DNA from: Nocardia acididurans
GTDB lineage: Bacteria; Actinomycetota; Actinomycetes; Mycobacteriales; Mycobacteriaceae
Reading direction: 5' to 3'
NCBI RefSeq assembly: GCF_016741815.1
Contig: NZ_JAERRJ010000020.1
Span: 1 to 64,000, forward strand
DNA: 64,000 nucleotides
Shown here: one piece after another, positions 36,321 through 45,815 of the stretch
How the letters are laid out: every line of letters begins with the position of its first letter
Numbering within the stretch: position 1 is the first letter of the stretch
Notes under the pieces: generated by a model
Database searches by the model: none
Seen by the model: the letters and a program-made list of their open reading frames with translations, nothing else
What the model was told of the DNA's origin: nothing
Program-made: the position numbers and the translations under genes

Positions 36321-38419
36321 ACGGGGAAGTCTTCAATGCGGGCCCGCCGATCGGTGTCGGCGGGTCCGGCCCCACCGTCACGCTGGTGGAGGCGAGTACG
36401 TTCTGCCTGTCCGATCAGCTCGGCGACATCCACCCGGGCACCGCGCAGGGGTTGTTCTTCCGTGACACACGAGTGTTGTCGCGCTGGGAATTACGTGTGG
36501 ACGGGCAGCATCCGGATCAGTTGACGGTGCTCGCCCCGGAGGCGTTCGCGGCACGGTTCGTGCTGCGGGTGCCGCCGCGTCCGGGACTGGCCGACAGCAC
36601 CGTGCTGGTGGTGCGCCGCCGCATGATCGGCGAGGGCATGAAGGAAACGATCAGCGTGCACAATCTCGGCCGCGAGGACACCGCGGTGACGGTGAGCCTG
36701 CACGTGGACGGCGATTTCGCGGATCTGTTCGCGGTCAAGGAGGGTCGCGGCCAGCCGGGCGCGGCCGATATGACGGTGGCGGGCGGCGAACTGCATATCG
36801 CCGATCACGGTGACACCGGCCGCGGCCTGGTGGTGTGCGGCAGCGAGGAACCGCTCGCCGCGCCCGGCACGCTGACCTGGCGGGCGGTGGTCCCCGCGCG
36901 CGGCGAGTGGCGCACCTCGGTGCTCGCCGAGCCGGTGATCGGCCATCGCCGGATCCCGATCGTCTGCGGCAACGACGACAATCCACGCCAGCGGATGAAG
37001 GCGTGGCGCGCCACTGCCACCGATCTCACCTCCAGCGATCCCGGTCTGGCGCATGTGCTGGCGCATACCGAAAGTGATTTGGGCGCACTGCGTATCGAGG
37101 ATCACGGCGAGGGCATGCCCGCGTACGTGGCGGCGGGCGCGCCCTGGTTCATGACCCTGTTCGGCCGCGACAGCCTGCTCACCTCGTGGATGGCGCTGCC
37201 ATTGGACAGCGATCTCGCGGTGGGCACGCTGCGGCAGCTGGCGAAACTGCAGGGCACCACGGTGGATCTGCTGACCGAGGAGGAGCCCGGCCGCATCATG
37301 CACGAGATGCGGCGGGGCCCGGCCGGGCACGAAATCCTCGGCGGCAGCGTGTATTACGGCACCGCCGACGCCACTCCCCTGTTCGTGATGCTGCTCGGCG
37401 AATGCCGCCGCTGGGGCGCGGACGAGCATGTGGTGCGGGAACTGCTGCCCGCCGCCGACGCCGCGCTGTCCTGGATCGATCACTTCGGTGACGCCGACGG
37501 CGACGGCCTGGTGGAATACCACCGCAAGACCGACCGCGGCCTGATGAATCAGGGCTGGAAGGACAGTTTCGACGGAATCAACGATGCCGCCGGGCATGTC
37601 GCGGAAGCCCCGATCACGCTGTGCGAGGTGCAGGGCTACGTGTACGCCGCGCGGCTGGCCCGCGCCGAACTGGCCGAGGCCGATGGCGACAGCGCGAGCG
37701 CCGAACGGCTCAGAGCCCTAGCGGCCGAGGGCAAAGCGCGTTTCACCGAGGCCTTCTGGATGCCCGAGCGCGGCTGGTTCGCCACCGCCCTCGACCGGGA
37801 CAAGCGCCGCGTCGACGCGCTCACCAGCAATATGGCGCACTGCCTGTGGACCGGCATCGTCGACGACGAGCACGCGGCCCGCGTCGTGGAGCAGCTGGCG
37901 AGCCCGGAGATGGACTGCGGCTTCGGATTACGCACCCTCGCGGCGACGATGGGCGCGTTCAATCCGATGAGCTACCACAACGGCTCGGTGTGGCCGCACG
38001 ACACCGCGATCGCCGTCGCGGGGTTGATGCGCTACCGGCATGTGCCGGGTGCGGCCGAGCTCGCCGAACGGCTGGCCGAGGGCCTGCTGGATGCCGCGCT
38101 GGCCTTCGACGGCCGTCCGCCGGAATTGTTCTGCGGCTTCTCCCGCAGCCAATTCCGTTCGCCCGTCCCGTATCCCACGTCCTGTTCGCCGCAGGCTTGG
38201 GCGAGTGCCGCTCCCCTGCTGCTGGTGCGCTCCATGCTCGGCCTCGACGTGGATGTCCCGCGCGGCCGGATCACCTTGAAACCGCGGCTACCCGAACGCT
38301 GGGGGCGGGTATCCCTCACCGATCTCCGCCTGGGTGCGCACACCCTGAGCATCGAAGCGGAGGGATCGTCCATGAAAGTGCAAGACCTGCCACCGGATTG
38401 GACGCTCATCGATTCCTGA
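36317..38419 (+). CDS. Glycogen-debranching-like amylo-alpha-1,6-glucosidase family protein
   Basis: A 700-residue cytosolic protein. The N-terminal ~220 residues match the beta-rich GDE_N-type domain (SDQLGDIHPGTAQGLFFRDTR). The remainder is an (alpha/alpha)6 barrel: GAPWFMTLFGRDSLLTSW, GLMNQGWKDSFDGI with likely acids, NPMSYHNGSVWPHDTAI and RSQFRSPVPYPTSCSPQAW. The family trims branched glucans, although some members act on other sugars. It is translationally coupled to the GT4 gene and followed by a strong hairpin. Confidence 0.87.
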   Translation: MNGEVFNAGPPIGVGGSGPTVTLVEASTFCLSDQLGDIHPGTAQGLFFRDTRVLSRWELRVDGQHPDQLTVLAPEAFAARFVLRVPPRPGLADSTVLVVRRRMIGEGMKETISVHNLGREDTAVTVSLHVDGDFADLFAVKEGRGQPGAADMTVAGGELHIADHGDTGRGLVVCGSEEPLAAPGTLTWRAVVPARGEWRTSVLAEPVIGHRRIPIVCGNDDNPRQRMKAWRATATDLTSSDPGLAHVLAHTESDLGALRIEDHGEGMPAYVAAGAPWFMTLFGRDSLLTSWMALPLDSDLAVGTLRQLAKLQGTTVDLLTEEEPGRIMHEMRRGPAGHEILGGSVYYGTADATPLFVMLLGECRRWGADEHVVRELLPAADAALSWIDHFGDADGDGLVEYHRKTDRGLMNQGWKDSFDGINDAAGHVAEAPITLCEVQGYVYAARLARAELAEADGDSASAERLRALAAEGKARFTEAFWMPERGWFATALDRDKRRVDALTSNMAHCLWTGIVDDEHAARVVEQLASPEMDCGFGLRTLAATMGAFNPMSYHNGSVWPHDTAIAVAGLMRYRHVPGAAELAERLAEGLLDAALAFDGRPPELFCGFSRSQFRSPVPYPTSCSPQAWASAAPLLLVRSMLGLDVDVPRGRITLKPRLPERWGRVSLTDLRLGAHTLSIEAEGSSMKVQDLPPDWTLIDS

Positions 38420-38435
38420 TCGGCTCGCCCCGGCG

Positions 38436-38475
38436 CGATCGGACGGCTCGGCGACCAGGCCGAGCCGTCCGATCG
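38436..38475. terminator. Strong bidirectional terminator
   Basis: A perfect 17-bp stem (CGATCGGACGGCTCGGC / GCCGAGCCGTCCGATCG) with a 6-base loop lies between convergent genes ending at 38419 (+) and 38482 (-). Confidence 0.85.
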
Positions 38476-38481
38476 TGGTCG

Positions 38482-38694
38482 TCATCCGGCGCATTCGGTC
38501 AAGCGCTCGGTCTCGGCGACGAAGGCCGAGGCCCCGAGATACTCCCGGCAGGCCGGTCCGTGCCCGGCGTGCACGGCGAGCACGAATCTCGCCTTTTCCA
38601 TGGTGAGACAGAGGGGTTCACAGCCGCAGTCACGGTACTGAGCCAGCCAGAGATCCGCCGTTTCGAAGGAAACGGCCGGTGAGAAGTAGGTCAT
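38482..38694 (-). CDS. Small cysteine-containing protein
   Basis: A 70-residue soluble protein with CGCEPLC and further cysteines (PACRE, LTECAG). The cluster could bind zinc or form disulfides. ATG 38694 is chosen; a GTG at 38709 in frame is also possible. No family is recognised. Confidence 0.55.
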   Translation of the reverse strand: MTYFSPAVSFETADLWLAQYRDCGCEPLCLTMEKARFVLAVHAGHGPACREYLGASAFVAETERLTECAG

Positions 38695-38782
38695 CGCACT
38701 GCCCTCCACCGAGTGAGTACGGAACAGCGTGAAAAGACTCGAACTTCAACAGCTGATCATGGAATTCCCCGCTGCGCCGGAT

Positions 38783-40354
38783 TCACACGTGCGCACCGGC
38801 GGTTTCCCGCGACGCCACCTCCGCGATCGGGGCCGGGCTGGTGTAGGTGTAGTCGTCGCGGTCGAAGCGGACGGCCTTGCGGTAGGTCTTCAGCAGCGAC
38901 CACGGGCGCAGGTACGGCGAGCGGCCCTGGGAGTTGACGAAGTAGCTGTTGGACCCTTCGCAGCGGGTTTCCAAGTAGTAGGCCAGGTTTCGGCCGCTGC
39001 GCAGCATCTCCTGATGGAACCGCTCCTGGGCTTGCGGGCGCACCTCGACGGTGGTCTGCCCGCGGCGGCGGGTCTCGTCGATGACAGTGGCGATATGCCG
39101 CATGGCGTTCTCGACGAAGTAGTGGAACGCGGTGCCGGTCCAGGAGTAGGGCCCGATCATGATGAAGCGGTTGGGAATTCCGGCGACCGAGGTGCTGTAG
39201 TAGGCCTTGAGTTCCTCGGTGTTGTAGAAGTGCCCGAGGTCGAATCCGTTGCGGCCCAGCACTGTTCCGGGCGGATAGGTCTCCGGGTCGGAGAAGACCT
39301 GGTAGCCGGTCGCCAGCACCAGGGCGTCGATATCGCGCTGCACGCCGTCGGCGTCGCGGATGCCGTGCGGGGTGATCTCGGCGATGCCGGAGGTGATGAG
39401 CTCGACATTGTCGCGGTTGAGGGTCGGGAGGTAGTCGCCGCCCGCGCCGCCGCGGAGGCAGACGATGCCGAAGCCGGGACGCAGCTGCCGACGGGTCTCC
39501 TTGTCCCGCACCTTGATTCGCACCCAGCCCGCATAGGCGCGTTTCCCGGCGAAGTCGACCAGGCGCGCACCCGCCTTCCACGCCGGATGCGGCGTGTAGA
39601 TGGCGATCCGCAGGCCGGTGTCGATCACCCCCTGGGCGATGCCGTTGACGAGCGCGGAGCCGCCGGGCAGGGCCAGGAACCGCTGCATCCACGGACGCAG
39701 TACGAAATCCGGTTTCGGCAGGTAGACCTGCGGGGTGCGCTGGTAGAGATCGAGGCGTTCGGCCTGCGGCGCGAGTTTCGGCGCGATCTGCATGGTGCTC
39801 GCGCCGACGCCGATGATGGCGACCCGCTTGCCGGTGAAGTCGTAGTCGTGGTTCCAGTCCGCCGGGTACATGCGCTCCCCGGTGAAGGAGTCCAAGCCTG
39901 GAATGTTCGGATTCGCCTTGGGATTGACGTACGCGCCGACGGCGCTGATCACGAAGCGGGCGGTGATCGGCGCGCCGGAGGCCAGATGCAGACGCCACAG
40001 GTGATGCGTGTCGTCCCATTCCTCGCGAACCACGGTGGTGTGGAACCGCATTCGGCGGGGCAGGTCGTAGTCGGCGGCCACCTGCTCGAGGTATTCCAGG
40101 ATCTGGTCGCGTTTGGCGAAGAGCCTGTCCCAGTCGGGTTTTCGCGCGAACGAGAACTGGTAGGTGGTGCTGGGGATATCGCAGCCGGCGTCGGGGTAGC
40201 TGTGGGTGTACCAGGTGCCGCCGAGTCCGCCGACGCGGTCGATGATCAGGAAGTCGTCGATCCCGATCTCCTGGAGTTTCACCCCGGCGCAGATGCCGCC
40301 CAGGCCCGCGCCGATGACGACGACTTCGTACTGCGGCGCTTCGAGTTCGGTCAT
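38783..40354 (-). CDS. Flavin monooxygenase, Baeyer-Villiger type
   Basis: A 523-residue FAD/NADPH enzyme. The FAD-binding Rossmann motif is VVVIGAGLGGICAG, followed by GGLGGTWYTHSYPDAGCD. The NADPH-binding motif is VAIIGVGASTMQIAP. FTGERMYPADWNHDYDFTGK is close to the Baeyer-Villiger fingerprint FxGxxxHxxxW(P/D), although the usual His is not evident. IDALVLATGYQ is the second flavin motif. It oxidises ketones or related substrates in the cytosol. It follows a SRPBCC gene with an ATGA overlap and is divergent from a TetR gene, a typical inducible catabolic pair. Confidence 0.9.
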   Translation of the reverse strand: MTELEAPQYEVVVIGAGLGGICAGVKLQEIGIDDFLIIDRVGGLGGTWYTHSYPDAGCDIPSTTYQFSFARKPDWDRLFAKRDQILEYLEQVAADYDLPRRMRFHTTVVREEWDDTHHLWRLHLASGAPITARFVISAVGAYVNPKANPNIPGLDSFTGERMYPADWNHDYDFTGKRVAIIGVGASTMQIAPKLAPQAERLDLYQRTPQVYLPKPDFVLRPWMQRFLALPGGSALVNGIAQGVIDTGLRIAIYTPHPAWKAGARLVDFAGKRAYAGWVRIKVRDKETRRQLRPGFGIVCLRGGAGGDYLPTLNRDNVELITSGIAEITPHGIRDADGVQRDIDALVLATGYQVFSDPETYPPGTVLGRNGFDLGHFYNTEELKAYYSTSVAGIPNRFIMIGPYSWTGTAFHYFVENAMRHIATVIDETRRRGQTTVEVRPQAQERFHQEMLRSGRNLAYYLETRCEGSNSYFVNSQGRSPYLRPWSLLKTYRKAVRFDRDDYTYTSPAPIAEVASRETAGAHV

Positions 40355-40983
40355 TTGGCGCCGCCCTTGGTTCGCTCGGCGCTCGGACGGGCCGCGGTGT
40401 GCCCGTTGCCGGTGATCGATTCCGGTGCGGGCGCGGAGTCGCGGGCGACCTGTGCGACGCGGCGGCGCATGAGCGGGCCGGTGCCGCCGATGTGATAGGC
40501 CAGCCGCCAGGCCGCCGGGAACCAGGTGCCGATGCGTAGGATGCCGCGCGGCGTCACGGCGACCGTCCAGGCCACCTTGGTGCGGTTGTCGCCGAGATCG
40601 GTGAAGACCATGTCCTCGGCGTACTGGCGGACTGCCAGGTACTGCATCCAATTGCCGCTCACCACACCGAAAGTGATGCGGCGCAGTGGCTCGTAGCGCC
40701 AGAAGCGTTCCCGCTCCACCCACAGGAAGCGCAATGGGTGGAAGACCGATCCCATATCGCGGACGACGCCGACGCCGCGGGCGGGCGAGTCGTATTTCAC
40801 GCCGAGGCGCGGGAACGGCAGCCAGCTCCACGCGCGGTCGTCGTCGAGGGCGGTCCAAACCGCGTGCAGGGGCGCGTTGAAGGTCGGTTCGATGGTGAAG
40901 ACCAGTGCGGCGGTGTCGAAGACGGAATCGTCCACGGGCTGCTGCGCCGCGTGTTGGGTGTGCAGGAACGAGGTGGCACTCAT
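40351..40983 (-). CDS. SRPBCC-like protein upstream of the monooxygenase
   Basis: A 210-residue protein with a SRPBCC-like core (IEPTFNAPLHAVWTALDDDRAW, YEPLRRITFGVVSG, VAWTVAVTPRGILR). Its stop overlaps the monooxygenase ATG. It may bind the hydrophobic substrate or product. A TetR gene diverges from it across 166 bp. Confidence 0.75.
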   Translation of the reverse strand: MSATSFLHTQHAAQQPVDDSVFDTAALVFTIEPTFNAPLHAVWTALDDDRAWSWLPFPRLGVKYDSPARGVGVVRDMGSVFHPLRFLWVERERFWRYEPLRRITFGVVSGNWMQYLAVRQYAEDMVFTDLGDNRTKVAWTVAVTPRGILRIGTWFPAAWRLAYHIGGTGPLMRRRVAQVARDSAPAPESITGNGHTAARPSAERTKGGAK

Positions 40984-41029
40984 GGCTGCCTCCGGAATTG
41001 TCGCGATGTGACTGACCTGGCGATAATTA

Positions 41030-41041
41030 ATCGACGTCGAT
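41030..41041. promoter_or_regulatory. 12-bp perfect palindrome, probable TetR operator
   Basis: ATCGACGTCGAT lies in the gap between the divergent SRPBCC/monooxygenase operon and TetR gene, within a locally AT-rich stretch. It suits a TetR dimer that controls both directions. Confidence 0.5.
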
Positions 41042-41149
41042 GTCATCAAACTAAAGTGTCTGGGACGGATCCGCAAGGGTTACTCCGGAAAGCCGCCGCC
41101 ACCAGCGGTGCAGGCCGGATCGCGAGCGCGGCCGCATACGATGTGCGTG

Positions 41150-41812
41150 ATGACCGAACCAGCCAAACGCGGCCCCGGCAGGCCGCGCGACCAGCAGAAC
41201 ACCGAGCGGCGCCGGCGCGAGCTCATCGCCGCCGCGTACACGGTGTTCACCACGAAGGGGTATGCGGCGGCCTCGACCGCCGACATCACCGCCGAGGTCG
41301 GCGTCGGTTACGGCACCTTCTACCGCTACTTCGACAGCAAGCGCGCGATTCTCGACGAGGTGGTCGACTACGGGCTGGATCGGCTGCTCCACGAGATCGC
41401 CGGTGAGGTCTTCGAATCCGCCCCGGACACAACTGAATTCACGGTCGAGGGCCTCATGCGGACGTGGGTCACGGCCGTCGACCGGATGTGCCGGATCGCC
41501 GAATCCGATCCGGCGCTCATGCAGACGCTGATGTTCGAGCTGCCCGGTATCGACGAGGAACTCGACAGCCGGATCCTCGGCTTGGGCGGCATTCTCGCGG
41601 CGACGGTCGGGCGGTTCCTGTCCCGCGCGGTCGACGCCGGCGTGCTGCGCTCGGACGTGGATACCACCGAGGTCGCGTGGATGCTGCTGGCCATGACGAT
41701 TCCGCCGGTCATGCGCACGCTGCGCGGCGACGGTCCGCTCGATCGCCAGACCTATGTGGCCACCGCGCTCGCCGTGCTCGAGCCGGGTTTGCGGGCCGCG
41801 CAACCCAATTAG
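41150..41812 (+). CDS. TetR-family regulator
   Basis: A 220-residue repressor. The HTH is RRRELIAAAYTVFTTKGYAA through VGVGYGTFYRYFDSKRAIL. ATG 41150 is used; an ATG at 41141 would add three residues. It diverges from the SRPBCC/monooxygenase operon and probably represses it until a lipid-like inducer binds. A GC-rich basic tail (KRGPGRPRDQQ) precedes helix 1, as in many actinobacterial members. Confidence 0.92.
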   Translation: MTEPAKRGPGRPRDQQNTERRRRELIAAAYTVFTTKGYAAASTADITAEVGVGYGTFYRYFDSKRAILDEVVDYGLDRLLHEIAGEVFESAPDTTEFTVEGLMRTWVTAVDRMCRIAESDPALMQTLMFELPGIDEELDSRILGLGGILAATVGRFLSRAVDAGVLRSDVDTTEVAWMLLAMTIPPVMRTLRGDGPLDRQTYVATALAVLEPGLRAAQPN

Positions 41813-41861
41813 TCGACGGATTTGTCTGCTAATCTCGGGCTGTCGCCGAGGAGGTCGTTCG

Positions 41862-43250
41862 ATGGCGCAGGAGATTCCCACCTCACGGGTCCGGCGCGGG
41901 GCCGCCATGGGCAAACTGGTTGCGGCGCAGGCCGTGCGCGGCGCGGGCGTGACACTGTCGGCGGTGCGCGACAGCGACGCGGAACGCGATGCCCGGATCG
42001 AGCGCGCCCTCGCCGACGCCGCCGAGGACATCGTCACCGTGCTGGGCAGCATGAAGGGTCTGGCCATGAAGGCCGGACAGCTGCTCTCGACCTTCGACGT
42101 GCTCTCGGTGTTCGGCACGAATTCCCTGACGCCGCAACAGCGGGAGCGGTTCCAACGCAAGCTGTCGGCGCTCTACGACAGTGCGCCGCAGGTGCCGTTC
42201 GCCAAGATGCGGGCGGTGCTGGAGGCCGAGTACGGGCGGCCGCTCGAGCAGGTCTTCGCCGAATTCGACCCCGAGCCGATCGGGGCGGCGTCGATCGGGC
42301 AGGTGTATCGCGCGCAGCTCACCGACGGGCGGGCCGTCGCGGTCAAGGTGCAGTACCCGGGGGTCGCGGTCGCCGTGCGCGCGGATCTGAAGAACCTCAA
42401 CCTGGTGGTGCGGCTGGTGCGGACCATCACGCCCGCGCTGTCCGACCACGCGCTGATGCGGGAACTCACCTCGCATCTGGCCGCCGAGACCGACTATCGG
42501 GTCGAGGCCGCGCATCATCAGGGGGCGGCCGAGATGTACCGGGGGCATCCGTTCATCCGGGTTCCCGAGGTGGTGACCGAGATGTGCACCGAACGGGTGC
42601 TGGTCACCGAACTGGCCGAGGGCAGCCGGTTCGACGATATCGCCGCGCTGGCCGCCGCCGAGCGCGACCGGGTGGGTGAGATCCTGTTCCGCTTCTTCGC
42701 CGGAACCATGTTGCGCGAGCGCCGTTTCACCGCCGACCCGCATCCGGGCAATGTGCTGCTCGCACCGGACGGGAAGGTGATCTTTCTCGATTTCGGCCTG
42801 TTCAAGCATATGGACGATGCCGCCGTCGACTTCGAAATCGCGTGCGCCCGAGCCGCTATCGAGTACCGCGCCACCGATCTGCGCGTGATGCTGGTCGAAT
42901 ACGGTGTGCTGGAACAGAATTCGCCGGTCACCTCCGAACTGTGCCTGCGGCTGTTCCGGGAGGCGTCCGGCTGGCTGCTGACCGACGCCGAGATCCGGAT
43001 CGCCGAGAACACCGCGGCGAGGGCCATCCTCGCGTTCGCCGACCCGCGCCGCGGCTACTTCGAGCACTGGCGGCACGAGTACGCTCCCGCCGAGCATGCC
43101 ATCGCGCGGCGCGTGGAGTACGGCACGCTCGCGCTGCTCGGCAAGCTGCGGGCCGCCGCGAATTGGCATCGCATCGCGCGGGAATGGTTCTACGGTGAGC
43201 CGCCGTGCACGGAACTCGGTGCGCTGGAACAGCAGTGGCTGGCACAGTGA
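41862..43250 (+). CDS. ABC1/UbiB-type atypical kinase
   Basis: A 462-residue protein of the ADCK/UbiB family. It shows the KxGQ motif (MKAGQLLST), the Ala-rich loop EPIGAASIGQVY, the lysine AVKVQYP, the glutamate region and metal-binding DPHPGN and LDFG. These kinases support isoprenoid-quinone or lipid metabolism. GAGGAGGT precedes the ATG at 41862. It is 49 bases after the TetR stop and 4 bases before the lipoprotein gene. Confidence 0.92.
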   Translation: MAQEIPTSRVRRGAAMGKLVAAQAVRGAGVTLSAVRDSDAERDARIERALADAAEDIVTVLGSMKGLAMKAGQLLSTFDVLSVFGTNSLTPQQRERFQRKLSALYDSAPQVPFAKMRAVLEAEYGRPLEQVFAEFDPEPIGAASIGQVYRAQLTDGRAVAVKVQYPGVAVAVRADLKNLNLVVRLVRTITPALSDHALMRELTSHLAAETDYRVEAAHHQGAAEMYRGHPFIRVPEVVTEMCTERVLVTELAEGSRFDDIAALAAAERDRVGEILFRFFAGTMLRERRFTADPHPGNVLLAPDGKVIFLDFGLFKHMDDAAVDFEIACARAAIEYRATDLRVMLVEYGVLEQNSPVTSELCLRLFREASGWLLTDAEIRIAENTAARAILAFADPRRGYFEHWRHEYAPAEHAIARRVEYGTLALLGKLRAAANWHRIAREWFYGEPPCTELGALEQQWLAQ

Positions 43251-43254
43251 GTGG

Positions 43255-44379
43255 ATGCGTGGGAGTGCGAGGCCGTGGCGGGATGCGGGGCGCGCACGCG
43301 CCGCGCTGCTGGCGCTGTCGCTGCTCGCGCTCGCCGGGTGCGCGGCTCCGGTCACGCGGACCGACCCGGAGTGGACCGAACTGAGCGCGCCCGCGGCCGG
43401 GGCGCGGGTGCTGGCCGTGGTTCCGTTCGAGGGGAAACTGTTGCTGCTCGGATCCGTTCCCGGACCGGACGGGCGCTCCCCCGCCGCCTGGACGACCTCG
43501 GACGGCGATGGCTGGAACCCTGTGCGGATCCAGCCGGAGAGTGGATACGGCGCTGTCGCGGAACTGGTTTCGGCCGGGGTGGGCGATCGGATCGTCGCGC
43601 TGGGGCAGGCGTCGGGCGGCGCGCATTTCCATCCGCGTATGACGGTGTGGGCCGGGGATGCCGCGGCGCTCAGGGAGTCACCGCAGGTGGTCGAACAGTT
43701 CGGTGGGCCGCGCGCACTCGGGGTGTACGCGGCGGCGGCGCACGGCGGGACCGGGGTCCTGGTGGGCGGTTGGACCGGTGGCAGCGGGCGGCCCGGGGCC
43801 ACGGTGTGGGTCACCGCAGATGGCCTGCGGTGGGATCGCCTCGCGGATGATCCGGCCCTGGCCGCGGGCTCCGGCGAGACGACGGGGGCGAGCGGTGGGG
43901 CGGCCACGCCGAGCGGATACCTCGTGGTGGGCAACAGCATTCGCGGGATGGAGTATCAACCACTGGAATGGATTTCAGCGGATGGCCGAGCCTGGGAGCG
44001 AAAAGTGCTGCCCGGCAGCGGCGTTGCCGATCGCGTCGGATGCGACGACCGAGGGTGCGTGGTGGTGGGCAAGACGGTCGGTGCGCGTCCCCAGCTGCAG
44101 TGCTGGCCCAGCCCCTCGACGGTCGTGACCGGGCCACAGGACGAGTCCCTCGACATCACCCAGGTCGTACTGCGAGCGGCCCGGGTGCTGATCACCATCC
44201 GGGCCGGTGGGACGGCGCGGCTGCTGTCCGCCGCGCGCGACTGCACCGGCCTGCGCGAGATCCCATTACCCGCCGTCGCGCCGAAGGCCTTCCTCGGTGC
44301 CCTCGGTGACGGAATCCTGCTGGCCACCACCGATCCCGCTGGTGACAGCCGAATCTGGTTGCACACCAACGCCTTCTGA
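43255..44379 (+). CDS. Lipoprotein, beta-propeller-like
   Basis: A 374-residue protein with a lipoprotein signal: basic MRGSARPWRDAGR start, hydrophobic ALLALSLL and lipobox ALAGC. The body has repeating W-T-S-D-G/W-T-A-D-G strands (AAWTTSDGDGW, TVWVTADGLRW, LEWISADGRAW) typical of a sialidase- or propeller-like fold, here without catalytic residues. It is probably anchored outside the cytoplasmic membrane. It may be co-transcribed with the ABC1 kinase. Confidence 0.8.
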   Translation: MRGSARPWRDAGRARAALLALSLLALAGCAAPVTRTDPEWTELSAPAAGARVLAVVPFEGKLLLLGSVPGPDGRSPAAWTTSDGDGWNPVRIQPESGYGAVAELVSAGVGDRIVALGQASGGAHFHPRMTVWAGDAAALRESPQVVEQFGGPRALGVYAAAAHGGTGVLVGGWTGGSGRPGATVWVTADGLRWDRLADDPALAAGSGETTGASGGAATPSGYLVVGNSIRGMEYQPLEWISADGRAWERKVLPGSGVADRVGCDDRGCVVVGKTVGARPQLQCWPSPSTVVTGPQDESLDITQVVLRAARVLITIRAGGTARLLSAARDCTGLREIPLPAVAPKAFLGALGDGILLATTDPAGDSRIWLHTNAF

Positions 44380-44390
44380 GGGCGGGGCAC

Positions 44391-44690
44391 TCAGCCGACG
44401 GTGAGTTCGACGCGCACCGGACTGCCCGGCGTCAACCCCTCCGCCGTGCGCACGGCCTTCTTGATCGGCAGCACATAGGTGCCCCGCTTCTTGTCGGGAA
44501 ATACCGAGGTGCCCCAGCGGCTCGCGCCCACGACGACCCGCACCCGCACGGATCCGAATCCCCCGGCCCGCTGCCCGTACAGCTCCTCGATCTCATCGGC
44601 GGCGTCCTCGGGCAGGCTCACGAAGTACCAGGAGGCTTGGCTTTCCCACTCCCAGAGCTCGGCCGTGAATTCGTACCGCGATGTCGCCAT
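44391..44690 (-). CDS. DUF1905-type small beta-barrel protein
   Basis: A 99-residue protein (FTAELWEWESQASWYFVSLP, SVRVRVVVGASRWGTSVFPD, YVLPIKKAVRTAEGLTPG) matching DUF1905, small beta-barrel proteins of unknown function. It ends 11 bases after the convergent lipoprotein gene. Confidence 0.85.
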   Translation of the reverse strand: MATSRYEFTAELWEWESQASWYFVSLPEDAADEIEELYGQRAGGFGSVRVRVVVGASRWGTSVFPDKKRGTYVLPIKKAVRTAEGLTPGSPVRVELTVG

Positions 44691-44919
44691 GTCCAGACCG
44701 TAGCGGGAGGCACCGACATCGACGAGCATCGCGAGCGTGGGCGGATGCCCGTCCCGGCAGAGCGGAGGGCCGGCCAGGACGGGCTTCCTTGTGCCGCAGC
44801 GGTGTTGCGGAAACGGCACTCGTCAAACGGTAGCGGGGCAATCGCGCAGCCACCAGGACGGCCGGTGCCATCCGGGCGACGCGCCGTGCCAGCCTGCACC
44901 GCGCCGCGCGGGACCGGCT

Positions 44920-45291
44920 TCACACCTCCAGCTCTTCCTCGATGCCCTTGAGGCGGTGGCGGGCCATCGCGAGATTGGCGCGGGAACGGTCGAGTGCGAG
45001 GTAGAGGAACAGGCCCTTGGATTTGCGGCCGGTCATGGGGCGGATGATGTGGTACTGATTGCCGAGGGTGATGAGGATGTCCTCGATGTCTTCCTTCAGC
45101 GCGAGCTGGTCGATGGTGCGCATCTTGGCGCGGACCACCTCGGTGTTGCCGGCGGCGGCCACCTGCAGGTCGAGGGCCTTCGAGCTGCCGAGCATGCCGA
45201 GGGCCATGCCGCTGTTGTAGTCGACCACGCAGGCGCCGACGGCGCCGTCTATGACCATCATGTCCTTCAGCGCGAGGTCCATGTTTGTCAT
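44920..45291 (-). CDS. Roadblock/LC7-like protein C
   Basis: A 123-residue protein with the roadblock-like alpha-beta fold (GAVGACVVDYNSGMALGMLG, NTEVVRAKMRTIDQLAL, GLFLYLALDRSRANLAMARH). Related roadblock proteins regulate small GTPases. It is the last gene of a four-gene operon, and its ATG overlaps the preceding stop by 4 bases. No GTPase gene is adjacent. Confidence 0.75.
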   Translation of the reverse strand: MTNMDLALKDMMVIDGAVGACVVDYNSGMALGMLGSSKALDLQVAAAGNTEVVRAKMRTIDQLALKEDIEDILITLGNQYHIIRPMTGRKSKGLFLYLALDRSRANLAMARHRLKGIEEELEV

Positions 45292-45815
45292 ATTCGTTCC
45301 CTTCTTCTGGTGTTCGTCACCGGAGGCTTGGTGAGTTCGTGTTTGCCTGCCGGTTCCGGGGCTCGGACTTCCTTGCCGAGGGCTTTGAGGTGATCGGCGA
45401 TGGCGCGGGCGAGAGGACGGGACTCCAGGTGCAGACGGCCGACATTGACTGTGGGAGCGGCCAATACGGTGAGCGCGGCCGTCCAGCCCGCCGCGTAGAT
45501 GACGACGTGGCCGCCGCTGCCCCGCACCACCACCTCGTGGAATCCGCCGCCGTGGGCGGTGGTGACGAGGCGGTGTGACAGCGAGAGCTGGGAGGCGGTG
45601 AGGGCGGCCATACCGTTGGGTTCGATATGGGCGGGGAGATCATGGGTGATGAGCAGCCCGTCGATCGAGGCCACCAGCGAACCGGTCAGCTGCGGGACCC
45701 GCTCGCGCAGGCCGTGTAGTTCCGGCAGCAGCACCGTATTCGGGTCGGGGTCGGAATTCGCCACCTTGGTCAACCTCCCTATCAGTTCGCCGAGACGTGT
45801 CTTTCTCCCGGTCAC
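45288..45815 (-). CDS. Roadblock/LC7 protein B
   Basis: A 175-residue roadblock protein (GSLVASIDGLLITHDLPAHI, MAALTASQLSLSHRLVTTAH, VGRLHLESRPLARAIADHLK). It resembles Streptomyces-type roadblock proteins found in conservons. GTG 45815 is the start and gives a 4-base overlap with the upstream gene. A basic tail is unusual. Confidence 0.82.
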   Translation of the reverse strand: MTGRKTRLGELIGRLTKVANSDPDPNTVLLPELHGLRERVPQLTGSLVASIDGLLITHDLPAHIEPNGMAALTASQLSLSHRLVTTAHGGGFHEVVVRGSGGHVVIYAAGWTAALTVLAAPTVNVGRLHLESRPLARAIADHLKALGKEVRAPEPAGKHELTKPPVTNTRRRERI

